Both the position numbers and the translations under genes were made by a program. A stretch of 42,017 bases of DNA from JBCBEX01 sp038528235 (GTDB lineage: Bacteria; Bacteroidota; Rhodothermia; Rhodothermales; Rubricoccaceae): positions 1-42,017 of the forward strand of contig JBCBEX010000031.1 of assembly GCA_038528235.1 (NCBI GenBank), written 5' to 3'. The notes under the pieces are model-generated. The model saw only the letters and a program-made list of their open reading frames with translations, was not told the origin of the DNA and did no database searches. This document shows positions 31,094 through 38,798 of this stretch, piece after piece (position 1 is the stretch's first letter; each line of letters opens with the position of its first letter).

Positions 31094-33697
31094 ATGGATG
31101 CCGACCGCTGGAACCGACTCTACGCCCTCTTCGACGACGCCTGCGCCCGCCCACCCGACGAGCGCCTCGCCTTCCTGCGCGACGCCTGCGGTGACGACGA
31201 CGCCCTCTACGCCGAAGCAGCCGCCCTCGTCGCTGCCGATGCTGACACCGACGTCCTCCTCGACGGCGTCGCGCTCGACGTGGTCGCCCTCGACGAAGTG
31301 GGCAGCGCGGCGGCGGCCCTGCTGGGCGACCTCGACCTCGTCGGCACGCAGGTCGGCCCCTACCACCTCGTCCGCCAACTCGGCACCGGCGGCATGGGCG
31401 ATGTCTACCTCGCCGAACGCGCCTCGGCCGACGAGCAGGCCCAGTTCGAGCAGCAGGTCGCGCTCAAGCTCGTCAAGCCCGGCATGGACTCGCGGCAGGT
31501 GCTCCGCCGCTTCCAGCAGGAGCGTCAAATTCTCGCACGCCTCCAGCACCCCCACATCGCGCGGCTCTTGGATGGCGGCGTGACCGAGCGCGGGCAGCCC
31601 TACTTCGTGATGGAGTACGTCGACGGTGTCCCCATCGACGCCTACTGCGACCAGCACCGACTCACGGTCGACGAGCGGCTTGGGCTCTTCCAGGCCGCCT
31701 GCCGCGCGGTGCTCTACGCCCACAGCCAGCTCGTTGTCCACCGCGACCTCAAGCCCTCCAACATCCTCGTCGCTGAGGACGCAGACGGCAAACCTACGGT
31801 CAAACTGCTCGACTTCGGCATCGCGAAGCTACTTGCTGAGGACGACGACGGCACGGCGCTCACGCGGACGGGCGGCGCGGTAATGACGCCCGCCTATGCG
31901 AGCCCCGAGCAGGTGCGCGGCGAGCCGGTCGGGACCGGGACGGACATCTACTCGCTCGGCGTGGTGCTCTACGAGTTGCTCGCCGGGCAGCGCCCGTATG
32001 CCCTCCCCGAGCGCGACCGCCTGGCCGCGGCTCAGATGCTGGCGCAGCAGGAGCCCGAGCCACCCTCGACGGTCGTGCGCCGCGCGACGACGGGCGCAGA
32101 CCCAACGGGCACGCAGATCACCGACGCCCGCCGCACGCAGCCCGAGCGCCTCCGCCGCCGCCTCACGGGCGACCTCGACGTGATCTGTCTGACGGCGCTG
32201 CGCACCGAGCCCGAGCGCCGCTACGCGACCGTCGCGGCCCTGCTCGACGACGTGCGGCGGCACCTCACCGGGCTTCCGGTGACGGCCCGGCGCGACACGG
32301 CGGCCTACCGCCTCGGCAAGTTCGTGCAGCGGCACCGGGTCGGCGTCGTGGCGACGGTCGTGGTGGGCGTGCTCTTCGCAGCGCTCGCAAGCTTCTACAC
32401 GGTGCGGCTAGCAGCCGAGCGCGACCGCGCACAGGCCGAAGCCGCGAAGGCGACCGAGATCGCCGCGTTCCTCGAAGGCATCTTCGAGGTGGCCGACCCG
32501 TCGATTGCGCAGGGCGACACGGTGACGGCACGAGCACTGCTCGACGAGGGCGCGGCGCGCATCGAGACGGAGCTCGCCGGGGAGCCGGAGGTGCAGGCGC
32601 AGATGATGACCGTGATGGGCAACGTCTACCGCAGCCTCGGGCTCTACGAGGATGCCGAGCGGCTCTACACCGACGCCCTTGCGCTGCGCGAAACCCTCTT
32701 CGGCCCGCGCCACGCTGACGTGGCACGCTCGCTGGATGACCTCGGAGCCATGGACTACGTGCGGGGCAATTACGCGCAAGGCGCCGAGCGCTACCAACAG
32801 GCCCTCGCCATCAAAGAGGCGCTCTTCGCCCCGATCGATGCCGAGGTGCTGACGAGCCTCACGGGCGTTGCGCGGGCCATGCACTGGCTCGACAGCCTCG
32901 CCATCGCCGAGTCGCTCTACGTCCACGTCCTCGACCAGCGCCGCGCGCACCACGCGGCCGACACGCTCGCGCTCGCCAACGCGCTCCTCAACGTGGGCGC
33001 GATCAACCAGCTTCAGCGGCGGTTCGAGGAAGCGGAGCCCTACTTCCAGGAAGGCCTCGCGCTCCTGCGCGCGCACAGCGACGCCTCCCCGCTTCAGATC
33101 TCCGAGATCACGAACGACCTCGGCGTGCTCCTCAAGAATCTCGAACGCTACGACGAGGCCGAGCCGCTCTACCGCGAGACGCTCGCCATCCGGCAGCGCA
33201 TCCTCGGCGACACGCACCCGCGCGTGGCGACCTCGCTCAACAACCTAGGGGCGTTCCTCCGACGCACGGAGCAGTACGAGGAAGCCCTCGACGTGAGCCT
33301 CCGCGCTGTGGAGGTCTACCGCGCCGCGCTGGGCGACGACCACCCCGAGTACGCCATCGGCATCAACAACCTCGCCTCGTCCTACGACGACGTGGGCGAC
33401 ACCGAGCAAGCCCTGCGGTACTACCGCGAGTCGCTGGACGTGATGGAGCGCGCGTTGGGGTCCGAGCATTCGACCACGAACGCGCTGCGGCTCAACCTCG
33501 GGAGCATGATGCTGGACGTGGAGCGCTACGCCGAAGCGGAAGACCTGCTGCGCACGGCCTACGGCTACCTCCTCGCCTCTCAGGGGCCAGACGCGCGCTA
33601 CACGAAGCTGATAGTCCGACGCCTGCACCAGGTCTACGAAGGCTGGGGCCGCCCCGAGCGCGGCGCGGACCTCCCGCCGCTGCCCACGGAGACGTGA
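31094..33697 (+). CDS. Membrane Ser/Thr protein kinase with extracytoplasmic TPRs
   Basis: 867 residues. The N-terminal ~80 residues hold a helical segment (WNRLYALFDDACARPPDERL) common in kinases of this type. The kinase domain spans ~88-395: GTGGMGDVYLAE loop at 97-108, catalytic Lys125, HRDLKPSN at 216-223, DFG at 240-242, ASPEQ at 269-273. One transmembrane helix lies at ~416-438 (GVVATVVVGVLFAALASFY). The rest (~450-850) is a series of TPR units (YEDAERLYTDALALRETLFG; YAQGAERYQQALAIKEALF; YDEAEPLYRETLAIRQRILG). All catalytic residues are intact. It is probably a signal receptor paired with the upstream ECF sigma factor. Confidence 0.93.
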   Translation: MDADRWNRLYALFDDACARPPDERLAFLRDACGDDDALYAEAAALVAADADTDVLLDGVALDVVALDEVGSAAAALLGDLDLVGTQVGPYHLVRQLGTGGMGDVYLAERASADEQAQFEQQVALKLVKPGMDSRQVLRRFQQERQILARLQHPHIARLLDGGVTERGQPYFVMEYVDGVPIDAYCDQHRLTVDERLGLFQAACRAVLYAHSQLVVHRDLKPSNILVAEDADGKPTVKLLDFGIAKLLAEDDDGTALTRTGGAVMTPAYASPEQVRGEPVGTGTDIYSLGVVLYELLAGQRPYALPERDRLAAAQMLAQQEPEPPSTVVRRATTGADPTGTQITDARRTQPERLRRRLTGDLDVICLTALRTEPERRYATVAALLDDVRRHLTGLPVTARRDTAAYRLGKFVQRHRVGVVATVVVGVLFAALASFYTVRLAAERDRAQAEAAKATEIAAFLEGIFEVADPSIAQGDTVTARALLDEGAARIETELAGEPEVQAQMMTVMGNVYRSLGLYEDAERLYTDALALRETLFGPRHADVARSLDDLGAMDYVRGNYAQGAERYQQALAIKEALFAPIDAEVLTSLTGVARAMHWLDSLAIAESLYVHVLDQRRAHHAADTLALANALLNVGAINQLQRRFEEAEPYFQEGLALLRAHSDASPLQISEITNDLGVLLKNLERYDEAEPLYRETLAIRQRILGDTHPRVATSLNNLGAFLRRTEQYEEALDVSLRAVEVYRAALGDDHPEYAIGINNLASSYDDVGDTEQALRYYRESLDVMERALGSEHSTTNALRLNLGSMMLDVERYAEAEDLLRTAYGYLLASQGPDARYTKLIVRRLHQVYEGWGRPERGADLPPLPTET

Positions 33698-33840
33698 CGG
33701 CTTGCGCTCCCGGAGGGCGCTCCGGATCACATCCGGGCCGCGCAGGAACCCGTGCGGGCGGTCGCGCGATGCACTTTGGATAAGTCGGGAGCGTGCTCTA
33801 AACTCCCCCGTCACCTCACCCCGCTGCTCCTCTCTTCCCC

Positions 33841-34989
33841 ATGCCCCTCGTCCTCGGCGTCCCCCGTGAAACGGCCCCTGGTGAAACGCGCGTCGCGACG
33901 ACCCCGGACGCGGTACAGCGACTCAAGAAGAAAGGCGTCACCGTGCACGTCGAGTCCGGCGCGGGGGCCACGGCGGGCTTTCCCGACGCCGCCTACACCA
34001 GCGCTGGGGCCGAGGTCGTGGACCGCGCGACGGTCTACCAAGCCGACGTCGTCGCCAAGGTCGCCGCGCCCGATGCCGATGAGCGCAAACTCCTGCGTAA
34101 GGACGGCCTCCTGATCAGCTTCCTGCGCCCGCTCGATGACCTCGGCACCGTGCAGGCCATCGCCGAGACCGGCGTGACGGCGATGGCGATGGAGATGGTC
34201 CCGCGCATCACCCGCGCGCAGAAGATGGACGCGCTCTCGGCGATGAGCACCGTTGCGGGCTACAAGGCCGTGCTGCTCGCCGCCGACACGCTCCCGAAGT
34301 TCTTCCCGCTCCTCACCACCGCCGCCGGGACGCTGCGACCTGCCAAGGTCTTCGTGATCGGCGCAGGCGTGGCAGGCCTCCAGGCGCTCGCGACGGCCCG
34401 CCGTCTCGGGGCTATCACCTTCGGCTACGACATCCGCGCCGCCGCCGCCGAGCAGGTCGAGTCCGTCGGGGCCGAGTTCGTCACGCTCACACTTCCCAGC
34501 GCAGATGCGGAGGACGCAGGTGGTTATGCGAAGGCGCTGGGCAAGTCCGAGGCCGAGCAGCAGATCGCGCTCATGGCCGAGGAAGTGGCGAAGTACGACG
34601 TCGTCATCACGACCGCGCTCATCCCGGGCCGCCCTGCGCCGCTGCTCCTCAACGAGGACGCCGTGCGCAACATGCCCGAGGGCAGCGTCATCATCGACCT
34701 CGCCGCGCCCAACGGCGGCAACTGCGCGCTCACCCAGCCCGACGAGGTCGTCCACCAGCATGGCACGACGATCCTCGGCCCGACCAACCTCGTGGCGTCG
34801 ATGCCGCTGCACGCCAGCCAGATGTACGCCCGCACCGTCATGGCGATGGTGCTCGACTTCCTCACCGACGAAGGCACCTTCCGCCGCGACTTCGAGGACG
34901 AGGTCTTCGTCGGCGCCTGCGTCACGCACGAGGGCGCGGTCGTCCACGAGCGCGTGCGATCGAAGTTGGAAGTCAGAAGTGAGAAGTAG
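33841..34989 (+). CDS. pntAA: NAD(P) transhydrogenase, alpha part 1 (NAD-binding)
   Basis: 382 residues. This is domain I of the proton-translocating transhydrogenase, which binds NAD(H) on the cytosolic side and passes hydride to the NADP domain of PntB. Seen: the N-terminal alanine-dehydrogenase-like fold (LVLGVPRETAPGETRVATTP), the conserved RAQKMDALSAMSTVAGYKAV (125-144), and the Rossmann motif GAGVAGLQA (174-182). The last residues (SKLEVRSEK) are encoded by the 7-bp repeat array that follows and are unlike family members, so the insertion has replaced the original C terminus. The split alpha subunit is typical of this lineage. Confidence 0.93.
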   Translation: MPLVLGVPRETAPGETRVATTPDAVQRLKKKGVTVHVESGAGATAGFPDAAYTSAGAEVVDRATVYQADVVAKVAAPDADERKLLRKDGLLISFLRPLDDLGTVQAIAETGVTAMAMEMVPRITRAQKMDALSAMSTVAGYKAVLLAADTLPKFFPLLTTAAGTLRPAKVFVIGAGVAGLQALATARRLGAITFGYDIRAAAAEQVESVGAEFVTLTLPSADAEDAGGYAKALGKSEAEQQIALMAEEVAKYDVVITTALIPGRPAPLLLNEDAVRNMPEGSVIIDLAAPNGGNCALTQPDEVVHQHGTTILGPTNLVASMPLHASQMYARTVMAMVLDFLTDEGTFRRDFEDEVFVGACVTHEGAVVHERVRSKLEVRSEK

Positions 34990-34998
34990 GAAGTGGAA
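34962..34998 (+). repeat. 7-bp repeat array (GAAGTNN)x5 at the pntAA end, left of the first four-helix-bundle gene
   Basis: Successive heptamers are GAAGTTG, GAAGTCA, GAAGTGA, GAAGTAG, GAAGTGG. The pntAA stop codon TAG lies inside the fourth unit. The ATG of the four-helix-bundle gene follows within 6 bp. The inverted partner array (ACTTCNN) stands at 35433-35467. Confidence 0.85.
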
Positions 34999-35001
34999 GC
35001 C

Positions 35002-35387
35002 ATGCAGGTGTCCGAGCCGAGACAAACGGATTTAGTGGAGCGTGCCACCGCGTTCTCGCTGCGCTCGATCAAGCTGTATCGGCATCTCGACCAGCAAGAG
35101 CGAGCGGCGCGGCGGCTGGCTGACCAATTTCTACGTGCAGCCACGTCCGTCGGAGCCAACCTAGAAGAGGCACGCGCAGCAGAGAGTCGGCGTGACTTCG
35201 CTCACAAGCACAGCATCGCCCTGAAGGAGGGACGCGAGGCACTCTACTGGCTCAAACTCTTCCGCCTAGCCGAGTTCGAGCCGAGTTCGTTCCCCGTGAC
35301 CGCATCGATCCGCTCATGCACGAGGCCCACGAACTCGTCGCCATCCTGACCGCGCTCATCCGCACTACCAAACGCAACGGACTTTAG
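35002..35387 (+). pseudogene. Four-helix-bundle (23S rRNA intervening-sequence-type) protein, frameshifted
   Basis: The first part reads ATAFSLRSIKLYRHL, RRLADQFLRAATSVGANLEE, SRRDFAHKHSIALKEGREAL, matching the S23/IVP four-helix-bundle family. After LAEFE the frame is lost. The 3' part (DRIDPLMHEAHELVAILTAL, then IRTTKRNGL, stop 35385-35387) continues in another frame. The break is an exact tandem duplication of AGCCGAGTTCG (35268-35278 and 35279-35289); removing one copy restores a continuous ~125-residue protein. It closely resembles the second copy at 35759-36178. The family was first described in intervening sequences of Leptospira and Coxiella 23S rRNA. It is inserted between pntAA and pntAB. 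Confidence 0.85.
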
Positions 35388-35467
35388 AAGTTCGAAGTTG
35401 AAAAGTGAGAAGTAGGAAGTCGTCCTGCTCCCACTTCCTACTTCAAACTTCCTACTTCAAACTTCAT
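35387..35467. repeat. Inverted 7-bp arrays right of the first four-helix-bundle gene
   Basis: A forward arm at 35387-35422 has GAAGTTC, GAAGTTG, a degenerate unit, GAAGTAG, GAAGTCG. After ~10 bp an inverted arm at 35433-35467 has ACTTCCT, ACTTCAA, ACTTCCT, ACTTCAA, ACTTCAT. The arms can form a hairpin (GAAGTAGGAAGT with ACTTCCTACTTC, 12 bp). The pntAB ATG begins 4 bp after the last unit. Confidence 0.85.
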
Positions 35468-35471
35468 CCTC

Positions 35472-35762
35472 ATGGACATCGCCCTCATCGTCGTCTTCGT
35501 GCTCGCCTCGTTCGTCGGGTTCGAGATCATCACCAAGGTGCCCGCGACGCTGCATACGCCGCTCATGTCGGGCTCGAACGCCATCAGCGGCATCACCATC
35601 GTGGGTGCGCTGATCGTGACGGCGGGCGTGGACGCGCCCTGGGCGAAGTGGGTGGGGTTCGCGGCCCTCGTCCTCGCCACGATCAACGTGGTCGGCGGCT
35701 TCCTCGTGACGGACCGGATGCTTTCCATGTTCAAGAAAAAGCCCGAGAGGGCAGAAGGATGA
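35472..35762 (+). CDS. pntAB: NAD(P) transhydrogenase, alpha part 2 (membrane)
   Basis: 96 residues. The small membrane subunit has three hydrophobic helices (IALIVVFVLASFVGFEII; ISGITIVGALIVTAGV; WVGFAALVLATINVVGGFLV) and the conserved TPLMSGSNAISG and NVVGGFLVTDRML segments. With PntB it forms the proton channel of the complex. Its last residues (KKPERAEG) are partly encoded by the GGCAGAA repeat array. Its TGA overlaps the ATG of the second four-helix-bundle gene as ATGA, so translation of the two is probably coupled. Confidence 0.93.
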   Translation: MDIALIVVFVLASFVGFEIITKVPATLHTPLMSGSNAISGITIVGALIVTAGVDAPWAKWVGFAALVLATINVVGGFLVTDRMLSMFKKKPERAEG

Positions 35763-35784
35763 AGGCAGAAGGCAGAAGGCAGGA
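35750..35784 (+). repeat. 7-bp repeat array (GGCAGAA)x5 at the pntAB end
   Basis: Heptamers are GGCAGAA, GGATGAA, GGCAGAA, GGCAGAA, GGCAGGA. Within unit 2 the overlapping ATGA supplies both the pntAB stop and the four-helix-bundle start. The inverted partner array (TTCTGCC type) is at 36185-36217. Confidence 0.85.
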
Positions 35785-36178
35785 CAGCCGCTTGAGCAGC
35801 CTGCCGCCCCCGCTTGAGGAGCGCACCCTCGACTACGGAACGCGCGCGGTTGCGCTGTATCGGCATCTGTGCCGGCAGGAACGCGCAGCACGGCGCCTCG
35901 CCGACCAGTTCCTTCGAGCTGCTACCTCCGTCGGGGCTAATCTCGCCGAAGGGCGTTCTGGAGAGACACGCCGCGACTTTATTCACAAGCATAGCATTGC
36001 GCTCAAGGAAGCACGGGAAGCGCTCTATTGGCTTCGCTCGTTTGTCCGCGCCGATCTCGTTGAGGAAGACAGGGTAGCGTCCTTGATGGACGAAACCGAC
36101 CAACTCATCGCCATTCTCGTCACCATCATCACCCGGGCGAAGCGAAACGGGACCGTCCGCACCGCGAACGGACGGTAG
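35759..36178 (+). CDS. Four-helix-bundle (23S rRNA intervening-sequence-type) protein
   Basis: 139 residues, intact. The N-terminal ~10 residues (MKAEGRRQDS) are read from the repeat array. The family core follows: DYGTRAVALYRHLCRQE, RRLADQFLRAATSVGANLAE, TRRDFIHKHSIALKEAREAL, EEDRVASLMDETDQLIAIL, ending in a basic tail (RAKRNGTVRTANGR). Four amphipathic helices with conserved R-x-x-x-D-F and K-E-A-x-E-A-x-Y-W. IVP proteins are thought to bind RNA or stabilise intervening sequences; their role outside rRNA is unknown. It sits between pntAB and pntB in the same orientation, coupled by ATGA to pntAB. Confidence 0.9.
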   Translation: MKAEGRRQDSRLSSLPPPLEERTLDYGTRAVALYRHLCRQERAARRLADQFLRAATSVGANLAEGRSGETRRDFIHKHSIALKEAREALYWLRSFVRADLVEEDRVASLMDETDQLIAILVTIITRAKRNGTVRTANGR

Positions 36179-36184
36179 CCTTTT

Positions 36185-36217
36185 TTCATCCTTCTGCCTT
36201 CACCCTTCTGCCTTCCC
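36185..36217 (-). repeat. Inverted 7-bp array (TTCTGCC type) right of the second four-helix-bundle gene
   Basis: Heptamers TTCATCC, TTCTGCC, TTCACCC, TTCTGCC, plus a partial TTCCC run directly into the pntB ATG at 36218. They are the reverse complement of the GGCAGAA array at 35750-35784, so the two arms bracket the gene. Confidence 0.85.
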
Positions 36218-37654
36218 ATGGACGCACTCATCACCATCGCCTACCTCGTCGCGGCGTCGCTGTTCATCTTTGGGCTGAAGCGGCTCTCGTCGCCGCGCAC
36301 GGCGCCAGCGGGTAACCGGATGGCAGCCGTTGGCATGCTCGTCGCCGTGGTGGCAGCGCTCGTGGAGGCGAACCTCCTCAACCCTATCGAGATCGTGGCC
36401 GGGCTGGTGCTTGGCGGTGGGATCGGGCTACTGCTGGCCAAGCGCATCCAGATGACGCAGATGCCTGAATTGGTCGCGGCGTTCAACGCGTTCGGCGGCG
36501 GCGCGAGCGCGCTCGTCGCGGCGGCGGAGCTGCTGCGCTGGCAGACGGATCCCACGCCCTCAGACGCAACCGCGCTTCCGCTTGCGCTCTCGATCACGGC
36601 GCTGCTCTCCGTCGTGATCGGCGCGGTGACGTTCTCGGGCTCGTTCGTGGCGTTCGCCAAGCTCAACGGCTCGCTCCGCTCGATGGGTTTCCCGGGCATC
36701 CGCTTCGTGACATTCGCGCTCGCGGGCGGGACCATTGCCGCGGCCGTCTGGCTCGGCATGTCCGGCGGCGACTACCTCGCCAACCCAGAGCCGGTCTACA
36801 CGGCACTCGGCATCGTAGGCGCGGCGGCGCTGCTGCTCGGGATCGTGCTCGTCGTGCCCATCGGCGGGGCCGACATGCCGGTCGTGGTAGCGCTGCTGAA
36901 CTCGTACTCCGGCCTCGCAGCGGCGGCGGCGGGCTTCGTGCTCACCAACTACGCGCTCATCGTCTCGGGCGCGCTCGTGGGCGCGAGCGGGCTCATCCTC
37001 ACGATGATCATGTGCGACGCGATGAACCGCTCGCTGCTGAACGTGCTCCTCGGCGGCTTCGGCGCGGACGCGGGCACCGCCGTCGCGGCAGGCGCGGGCG
37101 ACCAGGAAGGCAAGCAGGTCCGCCAGACCTCCGCCGACGACGCGGCCGTGCTGATGAGCTATGCCGGGCGCGTCATCATCGTGCCAGGCTACGGCCTCGC
37201 GGTCGCGCAGGCGCAGCACGAGGTCCGCGAGATGGCCGACCTCCTCCAGAAGGAGGGCGTCGACGTGCGCTACGCCATCCACCCCGTCGCGGGCCGCATG
37301 CCGGGGCACATGAACGTCCTCCTCGCCGAGGCCAACGTGCCCTACGACCTGCTCTTCGACATGGACGACATCAACAACGAGTTCGACCAGACCGACGTGG
37401 CGCTCGTCGTCGGCGCGAACGACGTGGTGAACCCCGGCGCGAAGACGAACCCGGCCAGCCCGATCTATGGCATGCCGGTTCTCAACGTGGACGAGGCGCA
37501 GAACGTGATCGTCCTCAAGCGCTCGATGCGGCCCGGCTACGCGGGCATCCAGAACGAGCTCTTCTTCCGCGACAACACGCAGCTCCTCTTCGGCGACGCG
37601 AAGGACTCCATCGGCAACATCGTCGGCGAGTTGAAGGAATTGCAGAAGGCATAA
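36218..37654 (+). CDS. pntB: NAD(P) transhydrogenase, beta subunit
   Basis: 478 residues. At least eight membrane helices fill the first ~270 residues (LITIAYLVAASLFIFGL; AAVGMLVAVVAALVEANLL; FNAFGGGASALVAAAELL; FGGADM-type PIGGADMPVVVALLNSYSGL). The soluble NADP-binding domain III follows (VIIVPGYGLAVAQAQHEV; VRYAIHPVAGRMPGHMNVLL; LVVGANDVVNPGAKTNP; VIVLKRSMRPGYAGIQNELF). All features of a functional subunit are present. With PntAA/PntAB it couples proton entry to reduction of NADP by NADH in the inner membrane. Confidence 0.95.
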   Translation: MDALITIAYLVAASLFIFGLKRLSSPRTAPAGNRMAAVGMLVAVVAALVEANLLNPIEIVAGLVLGGGIGLLLAKRIQMTQMPELVAAFNAFGGGASALVAAAELLRWQTDPTPSDATALPLALSITALLSVVIGAVTFSGSFVAFAKLNGSLRSMGFPGIRFVTFALAGGTIAAAVWLGMSGGDYLANPEPVYTALGIVGAAALLLGIVLVVPIGGADMPVVVALLNSYSGLAAAAAGFVLTNYALIVSGALVGASGLILTMIMCDAMNRSLLNVLLGGFGADAGTAVAAGAGDQEGKQVRQTSADDAAVLMSYAGRVIIVPGYGLAVAQAQHEVREMADLLQKEGVDVRYAIHPVAGRMPGHMNVLLAEANVPYDLLFDMDDINNEFDQTDVALVVGANDVVNPGAKTNPASPIYGMPVLNVDEAQNVIVLKRSMRPGYAGIQNELFFRDNTQLLFGDAKDSIGNIVGELKELQKA

Positions 37655-37677
37655 GGACGAAGCACGGCTTCAGTGAA

Positions 37678-38229
37678 ATGGAACTCGGAACCGACGAATT
37701 CACTCTAGCTGCGGCCGTTCTAGCGGCACTAACCTCCGTATACGGTGTCTTTTCTCAGAGAAGATCGGAGCTACGAGAAGCTCACAGGAAGTCTCTTGAC
37801 GAATACATCAGTGATCTCTCGCGAGCACTCCACGAGGTCGTAGCCTCCACAGACATCCTACTACGCGCAAAGTCCGAAGAGAGCGAAAGAAAGTGGCTTG
37901 CTCGGGCACACGAAGCTCGTGACACCATCAAGGGCGTTCGCCCTGCTCTACGTTATGCATTGTGGGGAATATCCGGAGGACTGAAAAGAATATCTCTGCT
38001 ACCAGACTGGGTATATCACAAGAGAGCTGATGCAGACGTAGCAGATAAAATCTTAAAGAGGGGCGACAGGCTTCGAAGAGCTCTTGACTACACTATCAGG
38101 CGATGCTATTCGCGGGGTCGCACCCCCACTGTATTCGAACGCTTTCTAGTCAAGGTGAGTGATTGGCACTTCGGCAAAGCCTCTAGCAAAGAGGGTACTC
38201 TAGTGGATAAGGGCGACACAATAGACTAG
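37678..38229 (+). CDS. Lower-GC hypothetical protein with N-terminal hydrophobic segment
   Basis: 183 residues from ATG 37678, 23 bp after pntB. An N-terminal hydrophobic stretch (FTLAAAVLAALTSVYGVF) is followed by a charged, mostly helical protein (SELREAHRKSLDEYISDLSR; HEVVASTDILLRAKSEESER; KWLARAHEARDTIKGVRPAL; DKILKRGDRLRRALDYTIRR). Base composition is visibly less GC-rich than all neighbours and codons such as AGA, ATA and TCT are frequent, which suggests recent acquisition. I recognise no family. It could be a membrane-tethered helical signalling or defence protein; that is speculation from topology. Confidence 0.65.
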   Translation: MELGTDEFTLAAAVLAALTSVYGVFSQRRSELREAHRKSLDEYISDLSRALHEVVASTDILLRAKSEESERKWLARAHEARDTIKGVRPALRYALWGISGGLKRISLLPDWVYHKRADADVADKILKRGDRLRRALDYTIRRCYSRGRTPTVFERFLVKVSDWHFGKASSKEGTLVDKGDTID

Positions 38230-38232
38230 AGC

Positions 38233-38649
38233 TTGAAGAACCTGGCCCTACTCCTCGCCACGATGGAGCCGGCCCTGCGGGACGGTGCGTTCGTCTTTGT
38301 GACGGTGCCGACGCGCAGCTTTGCGCTGGCGACGGAGACAGATCCCGTGGCGGCGGTGATGGAGGCCGAGGGACTGACGCTCGTGCTCCCGCAGGCCCAG
38401 GCCGACGCGCTGCGCTTCGGGTACGGCACGGTCTTCCGCCAACTCACGCTCACGGTCCACTCCAGCCTCGACGCCGTCGGGCTGACCGCGGCCGTGGCGA
38501 CGCGCCTCGCCGCGCATGGCATCCCGGCAAACGTCGTCGCGGGGTACTATCACGACCACCTCTTCGTCCCGCACGACCGCGCCGAGGAGGCGCTGGAAGT
38601 ACTACGGGCTCTGAGCTTGGAGCAGGTGGGGAAATCCGTGTCATCCTGA
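38233..38649 (+). CDS. ACT domain-containing protein
   Basis: 138 residues from TTG 38233, required because family members begin with the LALLLATMEPALRDGAFVFV-type segment; ATG 38263 would cut it. It contains two ACT-like halves: FVFVTVPTR...ALATETDPVAAVMEAEGLTL and LTLTVHSSLDAVGLTAAVAT, followed by LAAHGIPANVVAGYYHDHLF. Such small stand-alone ACT proteins probably bind amino acids and act as regulators; the ligand is unknown. The last codons and stop (SVSS then TGA) lie inside the REP-like element that follows. It starts 3 bp after the lower-GC gene's stop. Confidence 0.82.
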   Translation: MKNLALLLATMEPALRDGAFVFVTVPTRSFALATETDPVAAVMEAEGLTLVLPQAQADALRFGYGTVFRQLTLTVHSSLDAVGLTAAVATRLAAHGIPANVVAGYYHDHLFVPHDRAEEALEVLRALSLEQVGKSVSS

Positions 38650-38784
38650 GCGGAGCCGTTGCGGCGGAGTCGAAGAGCTTGCCCTCGCGCAGGCGGGGGA
38701 TCTCTGTCAGCCTCGATGCTCCGGGCACGGCCTGGAAGCTGACCCGTAGATCCCTCGGCTCGCTCTACTCGCTCGGGATGACAC
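38638..38784. repeat. REP-like hairpin element with GTGTCATCC termini
   Basis: About 147 bp whose ends are inverted repeats: GTGTCATCCTGAGC at 38638-38651 and GCTCGGGATGACAC at 38771-38784 (13 of 14 complementary). Inner segments GATCTCTGTCAG and CTGACCCGTAGATC also pair, so the RNA could fold into one long hairpin. The core TCATCC(T/C)GAGC is a widespread intergenic bacterial repeat. The left end supplies the last codons of the ACT-domain gene. Confidence 0.75.
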
Positions 38785-38798
38785 GAGGGAGGAAGGGC

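Noticed and set aside
28281..31741. Long antisense frames opposite the lipoprotein, sigma factor and kinase genes
   Set aside because: No family features; composition is that of reverse-complemented high-GC genes.
35002..35387. Programmed ribosomal frameshift in the first four-helix-bundle gene
   Set aside because: The frame change coincides with an exact 11-bp duplication, and the second copy of the family is unbroken; a mutation explains it better.
34962..36217. Short repeat arrays as a CRISPR
   Set aside because: Units are 7-8 bp with no spacers, arms are inverted, and no cas genes are present.
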